This document shows, piece by piece, positions 24,116 to 34,649 of a DNA stretch of 64,000 nt. The stretch comes from Holacanthus passer. Taxonomy: Eukaryota > Chordata > Actinopteri > Pomacanthidae. Both the position numbers and the translations under genes were made by a program. The stretch lies in the NCBI GenBank assembly GCA_025331565.1, contig JAFREQ010000026.1:5130001-5194000 (forward strand), written 5' to 3'. The notes beneath the pieces are model-generated. The model was not told the DNA's origin. It searched no databases and saw only the letters and a program-made list of their open reading frames with translations. Within the stretch, counting starts at the first letter, position 1; each line of letters begins with the position of its first letter.

Positions 24116-25534
24116 GAACAAAAAGACAAAGAACTGCTGTTCTGACACTGACAGAATCAAAGTGACTGAACATATTTAGTATGATGTTCTGACGGTTCTT
24201 CCAAATCTCAATATGACGTTAAAGCTTCCAAAACATAGCGGCGTGTCAGAGTTAGATCTTAAATGAACATCAGCTCTCTTTTCTTTCTGTCTTTCTGTTC
24301 TGGACTGAAGAGAGCGAGTGAAGGATCTCTGGATAAGGAGGAAAAATTCAGCTAATGTCTGTTCACAAACTAATGTCTTCCATCGCAGGAAGAGTCTCCG
24401 TCTAACGTCAGACACAGATCCAAACACGAAAAACCTGAGTGTCTTTACTCACTGTGAGACACCTCCAGCCAAAACCACAGCATGTTGACGTGGTGTCAGG
24501 GGATTATCAGCTCAGCTACCAGGACTACAGAGCTGTGATCCAACAACAGAGAACTCACAGATACAGAAAACAAACACTGAGACTAAAGATGATGTTAAAC
24601 TCACAAATGACATGAAGAAAATATCAGATAAAACAGTTCTGCTTCTCTTCTGTCAGTGATGAAGACAAACAAAAGAAAGATGAAAGAGGAGGAGGAGAAA
24701 GGAACAGAAGGGATGGAGAAGGAAAGAAGATAAATGAAGGAAACCCGGTACATCACCACCTTCAACCTCAGTAAAGGTGACTGGCATCTACCTCTCGACT
24801 GGTTCTGCCTTCCACACTTCAGGGTTAAATCTGTTCCACGGCACCGTTTCACCTTTTGGGCCTTTTGGGACTGTTTGCATGGAACTAATTGCATTATGCA
24901 ACTTTAGCTGCTCCATTAACTGACCTCACAAAACATCCAGTACATCCAGACTGGGATGATCAGAGGAGTGTGATTTGATTTGTTACAGAGTCCAGACTTT
25001 AGAAGAAGTTCCTGGTGAAGGGTGGAAGCATCAGGTGTTGGACTCGGGGGCTGTGCTGGTACAAGGAGAACCAGGCTGGAAGACACCCATCTTGTTCTTG
25101 AGAGGAAACTTTTTGACCCAGACAGGATGTAGTTTCCTGTGGATAACTGATTCCCTGCACTTCTGCTGCCTGAGAAGGGACAGACTGACCACCAAGGCCC
25201 AAAGTGGATGCACTCAGTGTAACATCAGGTCCTGCGGTGGTGTCCAGTCAGACCAGTCCAGAGATCGGCCAGCGAGTATTTCAGTATCTCTGACATACGT
25301 CTGAAAGGTGTTTACGACCTCTTGTCAGCGATGTTTCAGGCTTTAATCTGCAGTCCTTGTCCGGTCTGAGAGTCTGATTAGTTGGCTGTTCAAACAGCAG
25401 CTGTGACCGGTCAGTAAGTCCAGGTCGGACCAGCAGACAGACGAGCTGACTTTGGACGCATGAGATGGTCCTGCTTCCAGGTTGGATCAAAAGAACGTAT
25501 CAGAAGTTCATTTCATGTCGTCTTCTCTAGAATC
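24116..25534. other. intergenic, no gene recognised
   Basis: No repeat or coding frame was identified with confidence. Confidence 0.5.
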
Positions 25535-25690
25535 ACATGTTTCAGAGGCATCAGTTTCATCTCTGTGTGTCTAGTACAGAGACAGGTCCAGATCATGGTT
25601 AGCCTAGCTTAGCACAAACACTGGAAACAGGGCAAACTGCTAGCATAGCTGCATCAGAGGGGGAAAAATCCCACCTTACAAAAGCTCCAA
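25535..25690 (-). repeat. dispersed repeat B, copy 2
   Basis: Contains AATCACATGTTTCAGAGGC, CAGTTTCATCTCTGTGTG, GTTAGCCTAGCTTAGCAC and ACTGCTAGCATAGCT, the same order and orientation as the copy at 7.2 kb. Confidence 0.65.
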
Positions 25691-26487
25691 GTCTGTCTCA
25701 TGAGTTCAGGACTTTCGAGATGCATCTGCTCAATTCTGTGCCAACATTCATCTTAATCCGAACTTTTCCACCCTGTCAACATTCCTGTAGGTGAAATGAT
25801 TCTGTTCGGATGATGCATTCACATCTTGAATGTTTAAAGGAACATTTTTCATGTTGAATCAGTCATATTTCAGTCAGTGACACCGTCAGAAACATCTGGA
25901 AGTCATCGTCCGACTCTGCCAGCTGCGTGTTTCGATCAACCTGCTTCGTATTTGCTTCCTGATTCTTCTTCCTGCTATTCTCTACTTTTTAAAGTTTCTG
26001 CTATTTCGGGTCAGTTTTTACAATCACTTTCTACATTTCTGAATAACAACACTGCAAAAAATTCTCCATCTTAACTCGTCATTCATTCTGTCATTGAGTC
26101 TAAGCCTTTGTGTTAATCTAAGCCTGAAAAGCTGAATATCATCATCAGTGAGTTTGCACTTTAGCCGATCACAAGAAAACAAATCAACATGTGATGAATC
26201 TGCAGTTTGAGCCACGTCTTTAAACCAAACTATAAAACAACTAATGATCCCGTTAGAGTTCTCTATTTTAAATATCCTTTAAAATACTTTGACCCTGTCG
26301 ATGGACTTCAGTTGTTGATCTGGATCGTCTCTCAGCTCCGAAGTCTTTTAAATGTCCTCAATCATATTTGATACCTAAAAGCACTTTTTATCTGAAACAC
26401 GTTTGCTTTTTTCTTTGTTTTCAGCCCAAAACGACAATATATCTGCATTTTTATTTTTCTTCTCAAATTTGCTGTTTGGACTCACTG

Positions 26488-26576
26488 CGATCAATAGATT
26501 TATCTGACTGATTGATCAGCTGACACAGCCGATGATTCGTTCAGCCGATCAATCGCTCAGATAAATCTATTGATCG
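26488..26576. repeat. long near-perfect inverted repeat (hairpin)
   Basis: Left arm 26488-26517 (CGATCAATAGATTTATCTGA...) and right arm 26547-26576 are reverse complements at 28 of 30 positions. Pairing can extend inward with one mismatch (GCTGA/TCAGC), giving about a 36-bp stem and a loop of about 17 nt. This could be a short palindromic MITE or a hairpin transcript. Confidence 0.8.
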
Positions 26577-27888
26577 ACTCAACTCAGAGCTGATATGCAT
26601 GATTTATATCAGCCATCAGAATCAAAGTTCTGTGAGTTTTAAAGCCTTTGAGTTGAAGCATCTTTACAAACTGACATTACTTTAATGAATATCGTTGTTC
26701 AGTAAGTGACACAGAGTCTGAAGTCCTGAAACCAACAAGTCCTCAACTTTGGCTTTCTAGTCCTAAACAAGTCATTGTTTATGTGTCTGCTGATCTGATT
26801 GGTCGACAGTATCTGTATCTTGATTTGTTTGTGCAATTTCTTGTTCAGATATTTTTATTGAATCTGCGTTCAGCATTAACTTCAGCCAGCAGCCGTCACA
26901 TGAAAACAGACCAAAGGGACGGGAAGTGGTCGATGTCGAATCAAACACATTAATGAAGGTTTGTCTCATTTGAGTGTGACGTTGGAGGAAACTCGGCCCG
27001 TTGAACCTCGTATCAACCTAATAGGAACAGGCTTTGTTTGGATGAGGTCTGTGGATTTTTTATCCTCCATCACTTACATTGAAAACTCCTCCAGCTGCAG
27101 TCGGACCAAAACATCTTGAACTGATCTCTTCTCCTTCTGAATAAAGCTTTAGCAGTTTTTCTGTTTGAGGACATGAAGCGAATCGAAGTCCTTTAGAAGC
27201 CAACAGCCGCCCAGTTCCTCTTCACACTGTAACCCGAACTGGTCCGAGCAAGAAGACACTCGCACCTGCAGTGACTCAATGTCCAATGTCCTGTTCTGTT
27301 CGGTCTCAAGAGACAGAGACGCAAAATGAAATATGTCCTTCACACTGTCTTCTAACATCATATTTAGTCTTTGGTCATGAGGAGGAATCGAGTCAATCCA
27401 AGTCCAAAGACGTTCAGGTCAGAGTCCAGGGTCACAAGTCATTGGTGTTTGTTTTCCATAATGTCCAGTCTGAAGTCATCAGATTCAGGACTTGAGTCAA
27501 ACCACAGTCCACCTCTCTCTGTCAAACACACACTTCTTCCTGCACTCTCACTGAAGAAAGACTGAAAAACATGTTGGTTGTGACGCTCGGTCCGATGAGA
27601 CGGGGAAATGCAGAGACCTGAAGGAGGCTCTGAATCCTGCAGGAGACAAAACCCTCAGTCATCCTGCAGGAAACGCTTGATTTTCACTGAAATTCAATAT
27701 GAATGTGCTTTTTGGATGAGGACAGTGAAGATAAGACGCAACATGACAGGAAACAGCTGATGAGGTGCTGAACTCTGTGAACTGGCCCTTTATCAAACTG
27801 TACAGTTCACCTGAAGACGATGATGAGGAGGGTCAGGAAGTGACGACCTTCATCACTGAGAGCTCCTGTCCTCATGTTTAGAGAGGCA

Positions 27889-27945
27889 GTGTGTGTGTGC
27901 ATGTGTGCGTGTGTGCGTGTGTGTGCGCGCGTGCGTGCGTGTGCA

Positions 27946-27978
<33 letters not shown>

Positions 27979-27988
27979 GTGTGTGTGC
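27889..27988. repeat. (GT)n with GC interruptions
   Basis: 100 bp of GTGTGC/GTGTAT-type dinucleotides, alternating purine-pyrimidine throughout. Confidence 0.95.
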
Positions 27989-28525
27989 GGTGGGTTGAGG
28001 GTTGAGTGTGTTTCTAAAGGACACTTTGACAGTTGGACAGGAGCAGCCGTGGACGTGGATGACATCAGCGTCCTGCCCCAACCCCCCAACCTGTGTCACT
28101 CACAGTCGTTTTGGATCTTTTTCAGTGAAACATTTCAGGTTCATCTCAACTGAAAACTACGTCTGAGCTTCAGTTTTTGGAAGAGTTAGTTTTTCTATAG
28201 CTTTAGTAAAACTTTAGCGATCCAAACTCCAGACTGGCCTTTGTGGAGCTGGATGAGATGTATTTGTGGCCGATAGCCCTGTGAGCGCCCCCTATTGGCT
28301 GCAGGAGCTCTGCCTGAAGAAATCAGTGCATATAAGTGTAATTACCCTGCAGCTGTTTTGGAGCCAAACATGACTCTAATGTCATCAGTGAAAATTAACT
28401 GTTTAAAAAACTCAAATAATGATAATGTGAGTTCAGACAAACCAATGTTCAAATGAAGGAACCAAACAGGAAATAAACCCAATAAAAACACCAAAGCCAC
28501 GACAGAATCTGATAAAAGAAGCTCT

Positions 28526-28531
28526 TTTATT
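28526..28531 (-). terminator. candidate cebpa polyadenylation signal AATAAA
   Basis: AATAAA on the minus strand, followed within about 15-40 nt by a GU-rich run (GTCGTGGCTTTGGTG on the minus strand), the usual layout of a cleavage site. The assignment to cebpa rests on position only. Confidence 0.4.
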
Positions 28532-30448
28532 ATAATAATTCAGATTTTTTGGTATTTCATATATATATTTATATATATATATTTATATATAGGCTTATTT
28601 TACAATTTTGAGACGTTAACTTTGAAACAAACGTTGGTTTAACATCAGTTTGTAAAAAACAAGAAAAGTGCTTCCTTTGTCCTCGTTGACAGAATCATCA
28701 CGTAAAAATCTTCCTCATCAGAGCGACAACGAGCAGATCAGCAAGAGGTCAAAGGTCATCTCGAAGGATCAGAAGGCACTGTGTGTGTGTGTGTGTGTGT
28801 GTGATGATTCAACAGCGGGAAAGAGGAAGAGACCTGTTGCATAGAAACCCTTTTCACATTTTGTTTTTCTTTGTTTTTCTCTATAAATCAGCTACACATA
28901 AATAGACGTATGTCGAGCGAGGCGTGTTTTTTTTTTTTTCGGATCAGTACCCATGTGTCAAAGACAACACTGTGCTTCATTTAACGACAAATAGTGCATA
29001 CGAGGAAGCTGCTTCTCTGTCGCCGTCCTCAGAGAAACCTCCCATCTCCAAGTCTGCAGAGTTCACTCCGACAGTGTTAACATGTCAAACTCTCTCCGTC
29101 TCCTTTTAGAGCCCAGATTTTTATCGTATTAAAAATGCATCATCATGAGCTTCAAACAAACAAGTTCCAGCAGGTTTGGAGATACATGGTTTTCACTGTG
29201 ACATGATGAAGCAGGTACCACAGTTTCAATTCCAGTCTTTTTTTTATGAGTGTGTGTTTGTATTTTTCACTTTGGCATTTAATGACTAGATGCAGAGCTG
29301 AGCAATAACTCAATTTTTATCTTTCATACAGACAAACAAATCTGTATCTCCACCATGTTTCAGTTCGATCTGAGCAGGGAGATGATGCATCTAATGCTGC
29401 CGTGATTCAAATGTCTGAGATGTTTCTGTGAACTCTACGAGGCTCGTAATGTTCTGCAGTTTTTACTCCTTAAACTGGCTTGAAAGCATTAAACATCCCC
29501 AAAAAGTGGAGATACGAGGTTCCCACCTGACAGAAACAGTATGGAGCTAATCTGGTGTTTCACAGTCGTCAGCGAGCAAAAAGAGACATTTGATCAAATT
29601 CTGCTGCAGATTGAGATCAAACACACTTTTTTGAAAACGAGAGGATTTTTCTGTCTTTTCAAACGATATTTTTCAGAGATGAGTTTAACTTTCTGTCACA
29701 TGATGATCAGACGCTGCAGCATCAAACAGACATCAGTGTCTCTGCAGGAGGAAAATCAACACACATGCAAACACGTTGAGTTCATATGTGAGCAGGCTGC
29801 ACGGTCGTAGCTCTGTAGGACACAGGTCATCAGGAGAACATATGGAAACTGGTATAAAACAAACAACATATGAAGGAGAAACATGCAGGACGGACTGATC
29901 CTGGATCAGCTCCACGCCTCCACCTTAGCTGCACTGATATGAGAGAGAGTGTGTGGTTCACACAGTCTGTTCAGAAATGAAGGCACAAGGAGGATCAGTC
30001 CTGTGAGTCTGCACGAGAAACCAGCTTATCGGCTCTGACTGTCCAAAGGCACAAGAAGGAGAAGACACAGTTCGTCTTTGTCCTCAGAGGTCCAACCTCC
30101 TCCCAACAGGTGAAGCACCAATGAGACAAAGGTGACCAGGACTCACCTGCTTCCAGTCCACCTGTTTCAAGACTTTTCTCGATCCAGGTGTCATTTTCAG
30201 TCCAGTTTCATCACCTGACACTTTGGTCCAGAAAAGTCCTGAACCAGTTCAGCAGTTTGTCTCAGTCTGTTTTCGCTGGAAATACAAACTGATTAGTTTC
30301 CATGTTTGTGCAGCGAGAAGCTCAGCTGCCTCAGTCCCTCACACACCGACACCCGCACACGCCTCAGTGTGTAAATCCAGCAGAGAGTCCGGCTGAGTCC
30401 CGGGGCCCCGGTCCCAGCCCCGGGCCCAGCCCCCGGCCCCGCGGCCCC
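28532..30448 (-). other. probable cebpa 3' UTR
   Basis: About 1.9 kb of AT-rich, stop-dense sequence directly downstream of the cebpa stop, free of recognised transposons apart from a short (GT)n (28781-28802). The proximal part 30.0-30.45 kb is GC-richer. An alternative ATTAAA signal is at 29278-29283 (minus). The extent is inferred from the polyadenylation signal at 28526-28531. Confidence 0.45.
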
Positions 30449-31363
30449 TCAGCTGCCCAGCGGTTTGAAGGAGCCGTCGGGCAGCTGTCTGAAGATGCCC
30501 CGTAGCGTGTCCAGCTCCCGGCTCAGGTGCTCCACGCGCCGCCGCAGCCGCTCGTTGTCGGCCGTCAGCTCCACCACCTTCTGCTGCGTCTCCATGTTGC
30601 GCAGCTTCGCCTTGTCGCGGCTCTTGCGCACGGCCACGTTGTTGCGCTCGCGCCGCAGCCGGTACTCCGGGCTGCTCTTGTCCACGTGCTTCTTGTGCTT
30701 CCCGCCGGACCGCGGCTCCAGCAGCTTGAGTCCGGCCCCGGGCTGCGGCCCCGGGCCCAGGTGGTGCAGGTGCTGGTGCGGGCTGGGCACCGGGGTGGGC
30801 GGGGGGGTGGGGTGTCCGGGCTGCAGGTGCATGGTGGTCTGCGCGCAGTGGGCGATCTGGTACTGGAGGTGCGGCTGCGGCTGCGGGGGGTGCGGGGCGA
30901 AGTGCTGCGGGTGCGGGTGGTGGTAGGTGGGCGGCAGCCCCGGGGGCAGGTCCTCGTCGTCCCGGGGCTCCTGCTTGATGGCCACCGGCCGGAGGCGCGG
31001 CGGGCTGTGCTCGTACAGCGGCTCCAGCTTGGACTCCATGTAGCCCGACATGTAGAGCTGCTGGGGCCCCGGGCCGCAGGGGGGGGCCCCGGGGCCGCAG
31101 GGGCCCCCTCCCGGGCCGCACGGCTCGAAGTCCCCGCTCATCATCTTGAGCTTGTCCTGCCGGGAGCTGTGGTGGAACAGGTCGGCCAGGAAGTCGTCGT
31201 TGAAGGCGGCCGGGTCGATGTAGGCGCTCAGGTCGATGGACGTCTCGCTGTCTCCGATGTCTCCGCCCAGCTCCGCCGGGTCTCGGTAGCCGGAGGGGGG
31301 CTGCGGGCCGTGGCTCAGGCTGCTCATCAGGGGCCGCGGCTCGTACAGGTTCGACAGCTCCAT
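30449..31363 (-). CDS. cebpa: CCAAT/enhancer-binding protein alpha (C/EBP alpha), bZIP transcription factor
   Basis: Single-exon frame of 304 codons, the usual intronless structure of this gene. The protein is a nuclear bZIP activator that binds CCAAT/C/EBP sites and, in vertebrates, drives myeloid, hepatic and adipose differentiation. Seen in sequence, numbered from the ATG at 31363: N-terminal MELSNLYEPRPLMSS; activation/Tribbles-degron block at about 40-63 (contains SAYIDPAAFNDDFLADLF); LEPLYE at 113-118; SUMO-type motif IKQEP at 129-133; proline-flanked GSK3-type sites PTPPPTPVPSP at 185-195; His/Pro-rich linker; basic region about 229-253 with NNVAVRKSR at 241-249; leucine zipper Leu 266, 273, 280, 287. 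Internal Met105 (31051) and Met109 (31039) precede LEPLYE and are the likely starts of the short p30-type isoform. I chose this ATG because the frame upstream has only near-cognate codons (GTG at 31384, CTG at 31411 and 31420) before a stop at 31429-31427. The protein is shorter than human p42 (358 residues), mostly through compact linkers. cebpg lies divergently about 7 kb away. Confidence 0.97.
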   Translation of the reverse strand: MELSNLYEPRPLMSSLSHGPQPPSGYRDPAELGGDIGDSETSIDLSAYIDPAAFNDDFLADLFHHSSRQDKLKMMSGDFEPCGPGGGPCGPGAPPCGPGPQQLYMSGYMESKLEPLYEHSPPRLRPVAIKQEPRDDEDLPPGLPPTYHHPHPQHFAPHPPQPQPHLQYQIAHCAQTTMHLQPGHPTPPPTPVPSPHQHLHHLGPGPQPGAGLKLLEPRSGGKHKKHVDKSSPEYRLRRERNNVAVRKSRDKAKLRNMETQQKVVELTADNERLRRRVEHLSRELDTLRGIFRQLPDGSFKPLGS

Positions 31364-31370
31364 GGAGGAT

Positions 31371-31388
31371 CTAAACCCGGACACACAT
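31371..31388 (-). CDS. cebpa upstream ORF (5 codons plus stop)
   Basis: ATG TGT GTC CGG GTT TAG (peptide MCVRV) lies in the 5' UTR, out of frame with cebpa, and stops exactly 7 nt before the cebpa ATG. Known: mammalian CEBPA mRNA has a 5-codon uORF ending 7 nt before the p42 start, which senses initiation-factor activity and sets the p42/p30 ratio by re-initiation at the downstream Met. Here the peptide sequence differs but the length and spacing are identical, so selection on geometry rather than peptide is inferred. Its start context is intermediate (G at -3, T at +4), compatible with leaky scanning. It was found by reading the minus strand directly. Confidence 0.85.
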   Translation of the reverse strand: MCVRV

Positions 31389-31612
31389 GGCGACGAGCTC
31401 CGGGAATCCAGCGTGGACAGGTGCGCTCAGGTGAGACCGGGACCGACTGGAGCTGGTCCGCCCGCAAGGACCGAGGAGTCCGGGTTCGGGTCCACGGGAG
31501 AAGAAGGAGACAAGAGGAGGAGAAGAAGACCAGAGGAGGAGGAGGAGGAGAGAGGAGGAGCTGCAGGTCTGAAACTACAGCCGAGTGAAAACTGAGAGCT
31601 GACAAACAGCTG

Positions 31613-31619
31613 TTATATA
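31613..31619 (-). promoter_or_regulatory. cebpa TATA box
   Basis: TATATAA on the minus strand about 250 bp upstream of the cebpa ATG. A start site some 30 bp downstream (near 31585) would give a 5' UTR of about 220 nt containing the uORF. A CAGCTG E-box (31607-31612) sits immediately downstream and a (GA)n tract immediately upstream. TATA-containing promoters are typical of CEBPA genes. The transcription start itself is inferred. Confidence 0.65.
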
Positions 31620-31620
31620 G

Positions 31621-31623
<3 letters not shown>

Positions 31624-31656
<33 letters not shown>

Positions 31657-31873
31657 AGTGAGAGAGAGAGAGTGAGAGAGAGAGAGAGAGAGAGTGAGAG
31701 AGAGACTGAGTGAGAGAGAGAGAGAGAGAGAGAGAGACTGAGTGAGAGAGAGAGAGAGATTGAGAGAGAGAGAGAGAGAGACTGACAGAGAGAGAGAGAG
31801 AGAGAGAGAGTGAGAGAGAGACTGAGTGAGAGAAAGAGAGAGATTGAGTGCGCGTGTGTGAGAGAGAGAGAGA
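31624..31873. repeat. (GA)n / (TC)n tract abutting the cebpa core promoter
   Basis: About 250 bp of nearly pure GA dinucleotides broken by GACTGAGTGAGAG-type interruptions. On the cebpa sense strand it reads as polypyrimidine, beginning about 5 bp upstream of the TATA box. Long open frames across it are composition artefacts. Confidence 0.95.
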
Positions 31874-32939
31874 CTTTTTTAAAAATAACTTGGATCAAAT
31901 GTTTTTTCTCATTAGAATCTTTGTTGCGAACTCCGTTTAAAATCTCCTTCGTCAAACTCATTCACATATTTTTTTCATGCTGGACCAGATGAACAAAAAC
32001 TGGTCGGAGACTCTGATGGAACAAAAGTCACTTTACAATTCGGCAAATATAAAACTGCACAAAACGTCGTTTTTCGCTTCTTGAACACTAAATTGTTTCC
32101 TGTATGTTGAGTTCAGTTTTCCTCTGAAATGAGCTTCAGTTTGACCAGATTCAAATGTTTTACTGAACCGAACTCTACTGTGATGATAAATATTCACTTT
32201 ACACTGAGTCATTTTCTCCGCATTAACCTCAAGTCCGGAATAATAAAGTGAATGTGCAGGTTGTGTTTGTGATTTATGACATGAATGAGATCCGACTCCT
32301 TCAGCTTCTCAACTACATATATTTATACTGCGTATTTATACTGCGTGTACTGCAGCCTGCAGAGGTGATGCGTCGTGTACATAAACATAAAGTTCGTTCA
32401 TTGTTTTTTCTGTCTGGAAAATAGTTAAAAGAATAAAACGCGGTTCTTAATGAGACAAAATGATCGAAACAGAAAGTGTAATTAGTTTGTTTTGGTTTTG
32501 TTTTGTTTTATTTTTCACATTTGTAACAAAAGTAAGAATCCAAACATGTTCTGAACAAAAAAAATCATAACAGTTGTCTGTTAATTGAATCCAATCCAAA
32601 CTGTCTGTGATGGAAACTGAAACATTGATTCGACTCTTTCCTTCATTAAACTTGATGTTTTACCTGCAAACAGAGACGAACAGCTCGGACAGCTGGAGGG
32701 GGGGCCGCTCCAGACCTGGTCCCTGCAGGGCAGTCTGACGGACTGGAGCGCCCTCTGTCGGCTGAGACCGCGATGAGCGACAGCAGCCATCTGATCCGGA
32801 TGCCGTCATTTAGAATGAGGGTCAGTGAGGATGTTCCAGGTGTCCTCCAGGCTTCAAGACATCATGGAGGAAATTATTAGGCTAAAGTTTGTGGATTTTC
32901 AATTTTGTCTCTCAATTTAAAACTCGGCAGAAATCAAGG
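31874..32939. other. upstream flank of cebpa, no gene recognised
   Basis: AT-rich to about 32570, then a GC-richer patch with GCGCCCTCTGTCGG (about 32740-32765). No CCAAT or other promoter element can be assigned with confidence. Confidence 0.45.
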
Positions 32940-33640
32940 AGCTCTCTCTCTCGGTTTAAAACTTTTCCAGGAGTCCTTCAGTTTTTCTGGATGGTGGAGA
33001 GGCTCTCTGGGTCCTTGAGGAGCTTCAAGGAGTCACTTAAAAAGTTCCTGTGGATCCTTTAGGAGGGCACAGAGGTCCTTGAAGACGCTCTTGGGAAGTT
33101 CATTAACTCTGATGTGGATCTAGTGGTCCTTGGGGAGGTTCAAGGTCATTGAAGGAGCTTCCAATAGTGCTTAAGAAGATATACTGAGTCACTGAGGAGG
33201 CTCTGGTTGTCCCTTGGGAAGTTTCTTGAGTTTCTTGAAGAGTTTCAGTGGACTCTCAATGAGTTTTTATGGAACCTGGAGAAGGTTGAGACTCTAATTC
33301 CCTGAGGACATTTGCGGGGTCTTGAAGAAGTTCCAGGGATCCCTGCAGAGGTTCCAGTGGTCCTTGGGGAGCTTCTGTGGGTCCATAATGAGGTTACAGC
33401 CTCACACAAAGTTCAGTCAGTCATTGAGAAAGTTCCAGGACCTTGGGGAGTGTCTGTCAGACGTTCAGTTGATCCTGAATGTTTCGCACTTTGGAGCCGC
33501 ACTTTGAGAACCCCTGATTTAAGGGTTCTTGGGCAACTTGGACCTTAAAGATGTTTACGTGTCAATAAGGCAGTTCAAGAAAACTCAAGGAGGTTCTGCA
33601 GATGTTGAGGAGGTTTCAGGAGTTCTGGAGGAAAAATGAG
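32940..33640 (+). repeat. decayed minisatellite-like stretch (GGTCCTTGAGGAGGTTC motif)
   Basis: Variants of GTCCTTGAGGAGCTTC recur irregularly every 20-50 bp (near 33013, 33080, 33128, 33148, 33188, 33350, 33360), often with AAGTTCC/AGGTTCC between. No stable period remains. Either an old tandem repeat or a diverged dispersed element. Confidence 0.5.
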
Positions 33641-34649
33641 GATTGTTGCAGAAATTGGTGAACTTTTAGAGGAAGTGCAAAGAAATGCAATGCTCAGCAG
33701 AAATGAAGAAGCTACTCACAGCCAATAGAAAGTGGAGAAAATCAGAAAACACAGTCACAGTTTTACTCTTTTGTGCAGGTGACGACCTTTTATTTGAAGT
33801 AGGAAGAAGTGAAAACAGCTTCCCGAAGTCTGATTTCTGTCTGTCAGCACTCGACTTGTGTCATTTCAAAATAAAAGACGAGTGGAGAAAAAGTCTGTGT
33901 CGCCTGCACATACTGTTCTCAGCAGTGTCAGTGCAGAGGCAGTTTGACTTGGCTCAGGATGACTCAGACAGGCGCGTTGACCTTTGACCTCTAACTGATA
34001 CAGTCTACAGCAGACTGAACGCTCAGCAGCATATTAAAACGAGATTGTACTGGATTACTTTTTCCTGTATTTAGTCAGAATTAATAAATACTACTAATAA
34101 TATTATGATCACCTCGTCTCTGTTACTGAAAGTTTTAGGACACACGTTTCCATTGACATGTTTGGTCGAGGGTCATAAATGCTATAAAATTTGTCCAAAA
34201 AAATAAATAGTTTTGCAACATTCTTTGTATTGTTGTGGACACTTGCAGTACTTGTGCCACAACCCTGTACAGACAGGAAACAGTAACAGAAGCACTTTGA
34301 GTTGTTGTTGAAAGGTGTGACACAGATAAGCTTGTCTTGGTCTGCACAGTTAGTCGTCATGTTCTGGTCTGTTTATGCTTCTCGTGCTACTTATTGTCAT
34401 GCTGCAGCCAACATGAAGGAAACACTGCTGCAGGTACAGGAGTCAGACATGAAAAGAACTTCTTTGACCAGCTGCTCTGATCGCTGTTGAAAAACTGACT
34501 CGTGTTTCTGAATTTCCAGAACAGCACAATAACAAACTGACAGAATATGGAAGGAAGGCTGCAGGCAACATTAGCATTGTAGCTAAGGTGGCTCCGTTTA
34601 GTAACGTCACAGTGTCACACAGTGATGAGGTGAGCCTCTCCTGTGGACC

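Larger units (their letters stand above)
25691..28525. other. intergenic downstream of cebpa; hairpin and (GT)n
   Basis: Includes the 26488-26576 inverted repeat and an imperfect (GT/GC)n tract (27889-27988). Around 27150-27500 are short open frames with no recognisable product. Confidence 0.5.

Noticed and set aside
31364..31384. N-terminal extension of cebpa from GTG at 31384
   Set aside because: GTG is not a standard start, and the ATG at 31363 aligns with the conserved vertebrate N-terminus and has the uORF at the right distance. A minor extended form cannot be excluded.
30527..31588. 353-codon plus-strand frame opposite cebpa
   Set aside because: Shadow of the GC-rich cebpa coding sequence; C/EBP alpha homology is unambiguous on the minus strand.
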